From the IMG/VR virus record IMGVR_UViG_3300009702_000408, positions 1 to 24,406 of that record: a DNA stretch of 24,406 nucleotides, one strand, 5' to 3'. The position numbers were made by a program, and so were the translations under genes. Origin of the DNA: a virus. Shown here piece after piece: positions 1-6,412 of this stretch. Position 1 is the stretch's first letter. The number at the start of each line of letters is the position of its first letter. A model generated the notes under the pieces. The model saw only the letters and a list, made by a program, of their open reading frames with translations. It did not search any database and was not told where the DNA came from.

Positions 1-453
1 ATAAGGCTTGCCAGTGTCCGGGTGATCGTGATAGGCAACCCATTGTTGACCTTCGCCAAGCATTTCTACTTTATGGATATGCCAGTCTGGGCTTATGAAT
101 CGTTGGGATTGGACTTTGTGAAATGGAGTGATGGTTCGATATGGTAAGAGTACCTTCGGTGGCAGGCCGACACGCACAAGCGATGGCCCAAGAACATCAA
201 TGACAAAATCTTTCATCTTTTTACAGACTTCCTCATCATAGATATCCAGGTCCACGCCGACACAGTGGCGGGCCTGAATGCCCACACCGGGATAGCCTGA
301 TCGAACCCATTCTCGTTGCGTTTTATGTGTTGCGTGTAATTTTTGCCACCCGGCTAATCCTTTTGGGTGTTTGAATCCTTTTGCTATAGGTACAATGTCA
401 TAGCCCTGATCGATGAGAGCAGGACCATATTTCTCCAGGTAATTTGTGGTCAT
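1..453 (-). CDS. Bifunctional DNA primase/polymerase (PrimPol), N-terminal part, truncated by the window edge
   Basis: The frame is open for 151 codons from an ATG at 453 to the left edge, so only the N-terminus is visible. It reads MTTNYLEKYGPALIDQGYDI and continues with IPIAKGFKHP-type residues, GVGIQARHCVGVDLDIYD around residues 57-73, and a stretch ending EMLGEGQQWVAYHDHPDTGKPY. The D-x-D in GVDLDIYD and the GEGQQWVAYHxHPDTGKPY block are typical of phage PrimPol (archaeo-eukaryotic primase superfamily) domains, which make RNA or DNA primers and extend them. An AAAAAGG ribosome binding site lies about 8 bases before the ATG. It sits at the downstream end of the replication cassette visible here. 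A helicase domain or separate helicase gene may follow beyond the left edge, but this cannot be seen. Confidence 0.85.
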   Translation of the reverse strand, partial: MTTNYLEKYGPALIDQGYDIVPIAKGFKHPKGLAGWQKLHATHKTQREWVRSGYPGVGIQARHCVGVDLDIYDEEVCKKMKDFVIDVLGPSLVRVGLPPKVLLPYRTITPFHKVQSQRFISPDWHIHKVEMLGEGQQWVAYHDHPDTGKPY

Positions 454-520
454 GCGACTGCCTTTTTTATTTAATTAATAAATTTTTTGAACATATTTTT
501 AATAATTATTTCAGCCACAA

Positions 521-721
521 TTAGAAAAATAGTCCTTCTTTTTTATGATCTTCAAGTAGCTGTTTTATTTCTTGAACGATGCGCAAATCAAAACATTGAA
601 CTGACATTGGGTCGGAATCCCATTCAGAAACTATTAAATCAACAAGCTCCCATATACGCCGATCACGATCGAATTTTTTCTCAAGCTCCTTAACACCTTG
701 ATTGCTTAAATATGATTGCAT
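521..721 (-). CDS. Small hypothetical protein (66 aa)
   Basis: I do not recognise a family. The start at 721 is supported by a GGAGG ribosome binding site about 8 bases upstream, and the gene overlaps the end of the preceding gene by 16 bases, which suggests translational coupling. The product is charged and mostly helical in character, with no Cys pair, no membrane segment and no signal peptide. It lies between the 110-aa gene and the primase gene, so it is probably expressed with the replication genes. Function unknown. Confidence 0.6.
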   Translation of the reverse strand: MQSYLSNQGVKELEKKFDRDRRIWELVDLIVSEWDSDPMSVQCFDLRIVQEIKQLLEDHKKEGLFF

Positions 722-1038
722 GCCTGGCCCTCCAATATTTCAAGGATAACCAATTGGAGTGCTTTGTTTAGATTCTTATTTTGTGCCTGATAGAGCATAT
801 TGTCACTTGAATCGTAAAAAGAGAACTTTGTTACTCTCACTCGATATCCATACTCAGATTTGCTGATATTCATATTCAGTTCATTTGGCTCAAGTATTTT
901 GTGAATCATTGTAGTCTCGCCTTCTGGGGAGGAAAGCCAGTCTCGCACATATATTTGGTCAGAAAGTTCATACCCTAACCACTCAGCGATTTTTTTCGTT
1001 TGCTCTGCTGTTATTTCATTGTTTGTTTCAGTTTTCAT
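706..1038 (-). CDS. Hypothetical phage protein (110 aa)
   Basis: The ATG at 1038 is preceded by GAGGGA about 6 bases upstream. The protein begins with an acidic helical stretch containing KKIAEWLGYEL, followed by a beta-rich middle part, and ends with a helix containing NLNKALQLVILEIL. The pattern of a W at the start, beta strands in the middle and an Ala/Leu helix at the end recalls small phage proteins of the ABA-sandwich kind, but I cannot confirm that by eye. It precedes the 66-aa gene with a 16-base overlap. Just upstream is a perfect inverted repeat, listed separately. Confidence 0.6.
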   Translation of the reverse strand: MKTETNNEITAEQTKKIAEWLGYELSDQIYVRDWLSSPEGETTMIHKILEPNELNMNISKSEYGYRVRVTKFSFYDSSDNMLYQAQNKNLNKALQLVILEILEGQACNHI

Positions 1039-1057
1039 ATCGGTCCCTCATTTTAGT

Positions 1058-1076
1058 ATGTTCATTTTTTGAACAT
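1058..1076. repeat. Inverted repeat ATGTTCA-TTTTT-TGAACAT
   Basis: A perfect 7-base palindromic pair (1058-1064 and 1070-1076) separated by five T sits in the short gap upstream of the 110-aa gene. It could be an operator for a dimeric regulator or a weak hairpin. Its right half is part of a 17-base stretch repeated upstream of the primase gene at 482-498. No function is assigned. Confidence 0.45.
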
Positions 1077-1078
1077 AT

Positions 1079-1330
1079 TTAATTATATTTTGCAAAGTGA
1101 CTTTTTGCACTTGCTATGAGTCCGTCATAATGGTCTGGATAATGTTCTTTTATATATTTATGACCGACATCTTCTTCTAATTTAAAAGTAATATCGTCGC
1201 CATAAATTTCTTTTAGGACATTTTTGACCTTTTCAATTTGTTCTTTAATATTTTTTCCAGGAATATTGTGAATAACACAAGTTCTCGGTCCATTAACAGT
1301 TTCGATTGTGAGCAAATAAAGTTTAATCAT
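1079..1330 (-). CDS. Small hypothetical protein (83 aa)
   Basis: The frame is open further upstream, to 1429, but that region lies inside the J-domain gene. The start at 1330 is chosen because it has a very strong GGGGGAGGG ribosome binding site directly upstream. The product begins MIKLYLLTIETVNGPRTCVI and continues as an alpha/beta protein of basic and acidic character. It has no recognisable motif and no membrane segment. It starts 14 bases after the stop of the J-domain gene, so it is probably co-transcribed with it. Confidence 0.65.
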   Translation of the reverse strand: MIKLYLLTIETVNGPRTCVIHNIPGKNIKEQIEKVKNVLKEIYGDDITFKLEEDVGHKYIKEHYPDHYDGLIASAKSHFAKYN

Positions 1331-1344
1331 AGCCCTCCCCCAAA

Positions 1345-2043
1345 TTAATCTATATTCCATTGATATCCACTGAGTGAAAGACTTTGTTGAAGTGTTTCTT
1401 GCGCTTTTGTCATACTCTCGAACGTGCATTCAAACTCATCGAGGATGGCAAGGACTTCCTCGCAAACAAGAATATTATTTTTTACGACCCCTATACTTGC
1501 GATGCTTTGTTTTTCATCGACGTCAATTTGTGCTTTTATTAATTTGACGAGATAATCTCCTTTTTTTCCATGCCCGGAAATCCGTTCTAACATTTTTTTG
1601 GATTTCTCGATGCTCTGTTTTTGTTTTTTTATTTCGGCTTCTTGTTGTTTTATACTTTGCTTGGTGCTTTGAATCATCGATTCTTTGATGTCCGTATAGT
1701 CCAGATATTGAGATTTCTGCACGACCGCTTTAAATATATGCTGAATCTGGCCAAGAGCATCACGATAATTTTTTCCCTCCGTCTTATTATTAAATATATA
1801 ATATTCATCATATAGAGCTCTTTTTTTAGAATCAAGCAATGTGATCTTTGCTACGCCCAGAAGCAGAAAATATTCTTGTTCGCCTTCATACTTATCCGGG
1901 TGATAACGAGCCGCCAGCATTTTATACGCCCGGATTATTTCGTCGTTGCTGGCGTCTTTAGTTATGCCTAAAATGGCGTAAGGATTATCTTTGATTTTAT
2001 CGAGATCAATCTCTATATCCCCTTCAAATTTTATTAATTTCAT
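1345..2043 (-). CDS. J-domain (DnaJ-like) protein
   Basis: Residues about 20-80 form a J-domain: NPYAILGITKDASNDEIIRAY, then RYHPDKY with the invariant HPD at residues 48-50, then a helix ending KKRALYDEYY. The HPD loop is what stimulates ATP hydrolysis by DnaK/Hsp70. There is no Gly/Phe-rich linker, Cys-rich zinc finger or substrate-binding C-terminal domain, so this is not a full DnaJ. The C-terminal part is a long charged coiled coil (about 112-160, rich in Gln, Lys and Glu) followed by a helical end. The start ATG overlaps the previous stop (ATGA) and has an AAGGAG site 7 bases upstream. It probably recruits the host Hsp70 to a phage process such as replication-complex remodelling or virion assembly; the target is not visible. 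Confidence 0.85.
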   Translation of the reverse strand: MKLIKFEGDIEIDLDKIKDNPYAILGITKDASNDEIIRAYKMLAARYHPDKYEGEQEYFLLLGVAKITLLDSKKRALYDEYYIFNNKTEGKNYRDALGQIQHIFKAVVQKSQYLDYTDIKESMIQSTKQSIKQQEAEIKKQKQSIEKSKKMLERISGHGKKGDYLVKLIKAQIDVDEKQSIASIGVVKNNILVCEEVLAILDEFECTFESMTKAQETLQQSLSLSGYQWNID

Positions 2044-2423
2044 TTTGTCTCCTTGAATGTTCTCATGGTTGTGCCGACGAATTTTCCATTGTCGTTGATA
2101 TACCCAATGGGTTCGGTGTCAACTGAATAACAATAGGGTCGTGAATCTCGTGTAATCAGAATCGTTCGTCTGTCATCGACAGTGGAGAAATCTGACTCGG
2201 TGCAAGGTTCCGAATGCAAGAGCGTGAACGCCCAAAATGTCTTATCGCTTTTGAATTGAACCAATACTATGCGTGAAGGCATTGGCCTCCACTGTCTTAT
2301 TCTTTCGATCTCGAACGGCGGGCATTCCGCTTTTGCCGTATTGATCCACCAGGATAGCAGGAGGGTCAGCAAAATCATTATCCACATCACTATAAAAACT
2401 GCTCCGACCTCCGATATCTTCAC
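2040..2423 (-). CDS. Membrane-anchored or secreted hypothetical protein, GTG start inside the upstream gene
   Basis: A GTG at 2423 preceded by AAGGAG with 6-base spacing is the best start; the frame is open to 2540, and ATG at 2438 is a weaker choice with no good site. The 127-aa product has a short N-terminus, a strong hydrophobic segment (WIMILLTLLLSWW), then TAKAEC, which could be a signal peptidase I site after AKA or a membrane anchor. The rest is soluble, with Cys residues at four or so places and no recognised domain. Its first 61 codons overlap the 3' end of the metallophosphoesterase gene in another frame. The stop overlaps the start of the J-domain gene (ATGA). It may act in the envelope; a lysis-related or superinfection role is conceivable but not shown. 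Confidence 0.6.
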   Translation of the reverse strand: MKISEVGAVFIVMWIMILLTLLLSWWINTAKAECPPFEIERIRQWRPMPSRIVLVQFKSDKTFWAFTLLHSEPCTESDFSTVDDRRTILITRDSRPYCYSVDTEPIGYINDNGKFVGTTMRTFKETK

Positions 2424-2976
2424 TCGTGTCTCCTTCATAGGGTTGGCATCCGGCGTTGTCGAGTTTGATCTTACCACGGATAATTCGACTGATTTTATCA
2501 AGCGATACCGGAAAGAAGTCCCATACATCAACACCGACATTCAATCGCCCGCCTGTATAATAGACATTTTCTCTTATCCGCCATCTATTATGTACATGCC
2601 CGTGTAGCATCCATTTGCAAGCAATATACATTGGATAATGCGATAACTCGACTCGCTGACCGATGACTTCGATTGATTCTTCGTTCGTGGCCCGGTCAAA
2701 CCCCATTTTCACCCACTTGGTTTTTTTGTAGGTGTGATCGTGATTTCCGATAATAAGAATTTTATTTCCTTTTAAACGACGCAAAATATATTCTATTTTA
2801 GTGGCCGACGCAAAAGCGAAGTCCCCCAGGACATAGACAATATCGTCGGGCTTTACAACATGATTCCATCGATCAATCATAACATCGTTCATTTCAAAAA
2901 TGTCTTTGAATGGCCGATTGGCATACTTGATAATGTTCTTATGAAAAAAATGATGGTCTGACGTAAACCAGATCAT
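2242..2976 (-). CDS. Calcineurin-like metallophosphoesterase
   Basis: The motifs of the family are present in order: SDHHFFH (residues 6-12), GDFAF (51-55), GNHDH (77-81), LSHYP (111-115) and GHVHN (126-130). These are the His, Asp and Asn ligands of a two-metal centre that cleaves phosphomono- or diesters. NVGVDVWDFFPVSLD (146-160) matches the usual C-terminal part of the phage and bacterial single-domain members. Those are about 170-180 aa, while this one runs to 244 aa. The extra tail of some 65 residues is Asp/Gly-rich and coincides with the overlap with the next gene, so it may be a late extension. The start overlaps the previous stop (ATGA), and AGGAGAT lies upstream. Substrate unknown; nucleotide or RNA 3'-end processing are possibilities. 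Confidence 0.88.
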   Translation of the reverse strand: MIWFTSDHHFFHKNIIKYANRPFKDIFEMNDVMIDRWNHVVKPDDIVYVLGDFAFASATKIEYILRRLKGNKILIIGNHDHTYKKTKWVKMGFDRATNEESIEVIGQRVELSHYPMYIACKWMLHGHVHNRWRIRENVYYTGGRLNVGVDVWDFFPVSLDKISRIIRGKIKLDNAGCQPYEGDTSEDIGGRSSFYSDVDNDFADPPAILVDQYGKSGMPAVRDRKNKTVEANAFTHSIGSIQKR

Positions 2977-3377
2977 AAATCATCTCCTGTCGCCAAAATG
3001 AATAAATTCTTCTGATTAATTAGCCTTCCCAAATTGATTTCATAGTCGTAAATAATATACTTACCTTTGAGAGTAGCATACATTATTTCGTTTAGTGTAC
3101 TTTGACCGATATAACGATTTTTTATATCTGAGTTTTTTCTATCTGGGTTTTGTTCATTGTTAGTGATTACCAGAATGGCGTCGGAATCATCAATCTTTTT
3201 TAAGTGCACAAGATCAAGCAATCTTTTTTGTTTTTCATTGTACCAATTTTTGTTTCCACCTTTATCCGATGGCAGAACGGTCACTGAATAAACAAGATGA
3301 CCGCGCAAGGTTAATAATTCATTCCAGAATTTCCAGGAATTTTCAAATCTACACGACCCACAGAGCGTTATTTTCAT
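2973..3377 (-). CDS. Nucleoside 2-deoxyribosyltransferase-like protein (DUF4406-type)
   Basis: The 134-aa product begins MKITLCGSCRF, has the helix and strand LDLVHLKKIDDSDAILVIT (residues 54-72) and YIGQSTLNEIMYA (89-101), where the GxST...E pattern matches the nucleophile Glu (E97) and phosphate-binding loop of the deoxyribosyltransferase fold. Such proteins cleave the N-glycosidic bond of deoxynucleosides or deoxynucleotides, or of related substrates. In phages they are linked to nucleotide salvage or base modification. It is flanked by ATGA overlaps on both sides (SNF2 helicase upstream, phosphoesterase downstream), indicating one operon. Which nucleotide it uses cannot be read from the sequence. 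Confidence 0.72.
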   Translation of the reverse strand: MKITLCGSCRFENSWKFWNELLTLRGHLVYSVTVLPSDKGGNKNWYNEKQKRLLDLVHLKKIDDSDAILVITNNEQNPDRKNSDIKNRYIGQSTLNEIMYATLKGKYIIYDYEINLGRLINQKNLFILATGDDL

Positions 3378-4966
3378 TTTGTTAACTCCTTTTTCATAAA
3401 AATTAATAGATCTGTCATACTCATTCCTTTATTTTTAAGAGATGGCATAACCATTAAATCCTCGATGGAATCTTGAACGATTAAATGATGAGCCAGGACG
3501 GTATTTTCCTGCCCTTGACGTTTTAACCGACGATTCAATTGATCGTACCATTCATAATTCCATGTTAACCCAAACCACACAAGAGTTCGTGACCCATATT
3601 GAAGATTGAGGCCGTGGCCCGCACTTGCCGGGTGTACGGCCATGACCTCAATCTCCTTACGGTTCCACTGGCGTTCCACTTCAATAGAGTCCAGGGTCCG
3701 TAATTGTTTGAATCTTTTTTTAAGACGTATTAAATCATGTTTGTAATTAAAAGCAACGAGCACTGGTTCACCTTGGGCCTCTGCAATAATATCCCCCAGT
3801 GCGTCGAGCTTTGCATTGTGCACCTCCTTCCATTGTTTTCCCGCCGCCCCATTATCTCGAAGAAAAAACTCATCTTTAAAACCAACATTTTGCATCATGC
3901 CGTCAAGATAAACGGCACCGTTACAAAACTGTAACATTTTATTCGAGAGTGCGGCGGCAGTCTTAGGGTGGATAACTTGGTCGCCATCAAAACAGACCAG
4001 AAAATCTTTTTTCAATTCATCATATTGTGAACGTGCTTTAGGCGGTAATTGTATATCGACATGGATAGGAAGCATTGGTGGCACATCCAGATAATCACCT
4101 TCCATCATGGACATGCATTTGTCTTCTACTTTTCTATAAATCTGAATTTTTGCGTCATCATTATCATTATCGACTACACGTTCGAGAAGTCTTGTTTTTT
4201 TATTTTTCATCCATCCGTTTGGGATGCGCGAGAAACCATCGAAACCGACATAAAAATATTTTTTTCTGAAAGAAGTAACTGTTTCGCCCAGGCGTTCGCC
4301 TCTGTCTAATAAGAATATTTGCGGATATAATTTTTCAATATGATTTGCCGCCGGAGTTCCAGTAAGTTCAACAATTCTTTCAGTCTGATAAATGACTTTC
4401 CTCAATGCTTTTGTACGATTAGAAGACCAATCGCCAAACCCGCTTGCTTCGTCGATGATAATATTATCGAAGCACCAATGGTTCGAGAGAACGCGAGCCA
4501 GGAGAGCAACCTGTTCCTGATTGATAACGTAGAAATGTGCCTGTTGTCGTAGAAGCGGTTTCAGCCATTTAATATAATGGTGGTATGTGATTTCATCAAT
4601 TGTCTTTTCTCGTTGTTTTATATCTTTGGCGGTGTCATCGTCACTTGGCTTGGAAACTTCCTCTCTGATAATTTTATTACATATTTTATTTTCCGGCGCG
4701 CCGGGCCAGTAGAGAGAAATATATTTTAAATGTTTCAGATGCTTCCATAGATAAGGCTCTTGTGGCCATACCATTTGACTCACACGGAGTGGAGCGATCA
4801 CAATCGTCATGTGGATCGCCCATTCTTGAATGAGAATATCAAGTGCGGTTAATGTGGAAACTGTTTTACCCAACCCTGGCATCATCCAAAGGGCACAGGT
4901 TTTATTTTCCAGAATCCAATCAACGGCCTTGCGTTGATATTCGTGAAGATCAGAAAAAGATTTCAT
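3374..4966 (-). CDS. SNF2-family DEAD-like helicase/ATPase
   Basis: A complete superfamily 2 helicase of the short phage SNF2 type. Visible motifs are the Q-like region HEYQRKAVDWI (8-18), Walker A MPGLGKT (29-35), motif Ia VIAPLRVSQMVW, Walker B IIDEASGFGD (170-179; DEAS rather than DEAH), motif III LTGTPAAN (201-208), motif V HPASAGHGLNLQYGS and motif VI DQLNRRLKRQGQ (about 475-486). These proteins translocate on double-stranded DNA and are common in phage replication cassettes with VRR-NUC and DUF2800. The start shares bases with the preceding stop (TGATG), showing translational coupling. Roles in replication restart or recombination are inferred. Confidence 0.93.
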   Translation of the reverse strand: MKSFSDLHEYQRKAVDWILENKTCALWMMPGLGKTVSTLTALDILIQEWAIHMTIVIAPLRVSQMVWPQEPYLWKHLKHLKYISLYWPGAPENKICNKIIREEVSKPSDDDTAKDIKQREKTIDEITYHHYIKWLKPLLRQQAHFYVINQEQVALLARVLSNHWCFDNIIIDEASGFGDWSSNRTKALRKVIYQTERIVELTGTPAANHIEKLYPQIFLLDRGERLGETVTSFRKKYFYVGFDGFSRIPNGWMKNKKTRLLERVVDNDNDDAKIQIYRKVEDKCMSMMEGDYLDVPPMLPIHVDIQLPPKARSQYDELKKDFLVCFDGDQVIHPKTAAALSNKMLQFCNGAVYLDGMMQNVGFKDEFFLRDNGAAGKQWKEVHNAKLDALGDIIAEAQGEPVLVAFNYKHDLIRLKKRFKQLRTLDSIEVERQWNRKEIEVMAVHPASAGHGLNLQYGSRTLVWFGLTWNYEWYDQLNRRLKRQGQENTVLAHHLIVQDSIEDLMVMPSLKNKGMSMTDLLIFMKKELTK

Positions 4967-5184
4967 CAGTCAATATAGACTTTTTCGCCGTGTTCTAGCA
5001 TATCCGCCTCAACGTGATCTGTTACAACTCCGTTCCCGGTTCGGAAATAAACATGATATTGTTCTTCGCCTCCAGACATATCCTCGATCCATCGGCGAGA
5101 AGAGACGGTGCCGTTGGCTCGATATAATTCTGAATGCACCTGTTCGCCTACTTCAAACTTCCAATTATAGATTAGCTTATTCAT
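4966..5184 (-). CDS. Small hypothetical protein (72 aa)
   Basis: The frame is open to 5535, but that stretch overlaps the DUF1353-type gene. The ATG at 5184 has AAGGAG with 6-base spacing and is the clear start. The protein begins MNKLIYNWKFEVGEQVHSEL and is beta-rich with VGEQVHSE-, RRWIEDMSGGEEQYHVYF- and DHVEADML-type stretches, a pattern resembling a small SH3-like or KOW-like barrel, though that is only an impression. The stop TGA overlaps the helicase start by one base, so the two are translated together. It might be an accessory factor of the helicase. Confidence 0.65.
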   Translation of the reverse strand: MNKLIYNWKFEVGEQVHSELYRANGTVSSRRWIEDMSGGEEQYHVYFRTGNGVVTDHVEADMLEHGEKVYID

Positions 5185-5620
5185 AAGACTCCTTCCGTTT
5201 TGGCGCGTAATATGTTTTTTTTGGTTTGGCTGTAGCCGCACCTTCGGCAAACAATCGAACCGATTTGTAAACATACCATGCTCGGATATGAGACATTCCA
5301 TCTTGTAAACAAATATCTCGGAGAGTTTCGTCTGCGATTTTACGATATTCACGTACATCAAGATGATGTTCTCGCATGAGTTGGTATAGCGCATCGTGAA
5401 CCAGAGAACCGCGCATGAAATTATTAGAATCAATCGTAGGCCCACTGGGCCCATCCCACGCATAGCCTGCACGAATGATAAGACTACCATCGGGGTATAA
5501 AATAATAAAAGGCGTGGAGATATCATTGCGATCATCTTGTTTAAATTTTTTTAAGATGATGGTGTATTTATACGCGAGTTGATATTTATATCCGCCCCGA
5601 TATGCAATTCTGTGGCTCAT
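5177..5620 (-). CDS. DUF1353-family phage protein
   Basis: The diagnostic block is YAWDGPSGPTIDS (residues 53-65) followed by NFMRGSLVHDALYQLMR (67-83), which I recognise as the DUF1353 core found in many phages and prophages. The function of the family is not established. The His-Asp of VHDALY and the nearby acidic residues could form a metal or catalytic site, but this is speculation. The C-terminus is basic (KPKKTYYAPKRK). It overlaps the VRR-NUC gene by 35 bases upstream and the 72-aa gene by 8 bases downstream. GAAAGGGA lies upstream of the ATG at 5620. Confidence 0.8.
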   Translation of the reverse strand: MSHRIAYRGGYKYQLAYKYTIILKKFKQDDRNDISTPFIILYPDGSLIIRAGYAWDGPSGPTIDSNNFMRGSLVHDALYQLMREHHLDVREYRKIADETLRDICLQDGMSHIRAWYVYKSVRLFAEGAATAKPKKTYYAPKRKESYE

Positions 5621-5885
5621 TGTTTTCCCTTTCTTTAAATATTTTTTTCCCTTGGCTAATAGTATCGACCAAAAAGAAATTCATTTTATGATGACGAAGA
5701 AGTCTATGTGTTTCTTTCTGGCCGGGAGACACTTTGCCTCCCGGCTTTTTAAATTCAATGAATATGACGATACTTTGACGGTAATAGAGTCGATCCGGGT
5801 CATCTTTATTTTTCAAACGACAGACTTCCCATCCCAGAGATCGTGCAAACTCATTTACTTTAGTCTGAATATAAGATTCTTTCAT
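5586..5885 (-). CDS. VRR-NUC domain nuclease
   Basis: A standalone 99-aa VRR-NUC domain, the usual phage size. The PD-(D/E)XK-type active site is visible as an N-terminal Glu (E3, in MKESYIQ), DDPDRLYY (28-35), IEFKKPGGKVSPGQ (43-56, with E44-x-K46) and the Gln at 56. The N-terminal ESxIQ...AxxxGW pattern also fits. Such enzymes cleave branched or flapped DNA. It starts directly after the stop of the 121-aa gene with no clear ribosome binding site, so it likely relies on translational coupling. It lies in the cassette with SNF2 helicase, family A polymerase and DUF2800, its usual company. Confidence 0.9.
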   Translation of the reverse strand: MKESYIQTKVNEFARSLGWEVCRLKNKDDPDRLYYRQSIVIFIEFKKPGGKVSPGQKETHRLLRHHKMNFFLVDTISQGKKIFKERENNEPQNCISGRI

Positions 5886-5886
5886 T

Positions 5887-6252
5887 TTATAGCCGTGCTT
5901 GCATTTGCCGCCGGGATTCAGATTTGTGAGTTATGACGATATTGAAAATTTTTTCTTTGAGTTTCTCAATTTTTTCTCCAATATCGAAAGCCTCGCCTTC
6001 TATGCCCGGAGCGAAATTAAATTGTCGAAGTGATACCAAACCACACACTGTTTTCCATTCCCATTTTCCGGTTACGTTATTGAACTCTTGAAATGTGTGG
6101 TCTCTCTTGAAACTGGGCAATACAGGTCTTAATTCATAAAGTTGTTTTCTTAAAATCCTTATTTTTTTCTCGATTGATTGCACTGTTTTCAAATGTTTTT
6201 CAGACAGTTTTGGTTTTCCTTTTTCGATTTTTTCAAGTTCTTCATAATTCAT
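5887..6252 (-). CDS. Hypothetical coiled-coil protein (121 aa)
   Basis: I recognise no domain. The ATG at 6252 has AAAGGAGTCAGTT upstream, the standard leader of this genome. The first 45 residues are a charged helix (MNYEELEKIEKGKPKLSEKH, then SIEKKIRILRKQLYELR) and the C-terminal third has another (IGEKIEKLKEKIFNIVI), with a beta-like section containing GKWEWKTVCGLVSL between them. That suggests a helical hairpin or coiled coil. It ends one base before the VRR-NUC start and may support that nuclease. Confidence 0.65.
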   Translation of the reverse strand: MNYEELEKIEKGKPKLSEKHLKTVQSIEKKIRILRKQLYELRPVLPSFKRDHTFQEFNNVTGKWEWKTVCGLVSLRQFNFAPGIEGEAFDIGEKIEKLKEKIFNIVITHKSESRRQMQARL

Positions 6253-6297
6253 AACTGACTCCTTTATTAAAATAATGATATTTGCGTGGAAATTTTC

Positions 6298-6399
6298 TTA
6301 TAGAAAATAGCCCACGGTGAGACCAATAACAAACCCAACCATATAAATAATGATTGAATCTATTAAATTTGACGAAACTGGGACAGGCATAGTTTTCAT
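6298..6399 (-). CDS. Small membrane protein (33 aa)
   Basis: An ATG at 6399 has a perfect AAGGAG with 7-base spacing and the same leader as neighbouring genes (AAGGAGATCAGTTATG). The product starts MKTMPVPVSSNLIDS and continues IIIYMVGFVIGLTVGYFL, a single hydrophobic segment of about 18 residues with a GxxxG-like spacing (GFVIGLTVG), and then stops with TAA. It is too short for routine gene calling but fills a gap of about 160 bases between the methyltransferase and the 121-aa gene. It could be a phage membrane effector, for instance in superinfection exclusion or lysis control; the function is unknown. Confidence 0.55.
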   Translation of the reverse strand: MKTMPVPVSSNLIDSIIIYMVGFVIGLTVGYFL

Positions 6400-6412
6400 A
6401 ACTGATCTCCTT

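Noticed and set aside
1331-1429. Upstream extension of the 83-aa gene to a start at 1429
   Set aside because: The extension falls in the J-domain gene, and the strong GGGGGAGGG site favours the ATG at 1330.
5185-5535. Upstream extension of the 72-aa gene to a start at 5535
   Set aside because: The extra part lies inside the DUF1353-type gene in another frame, and the AAGGAG site is located just before 5184.
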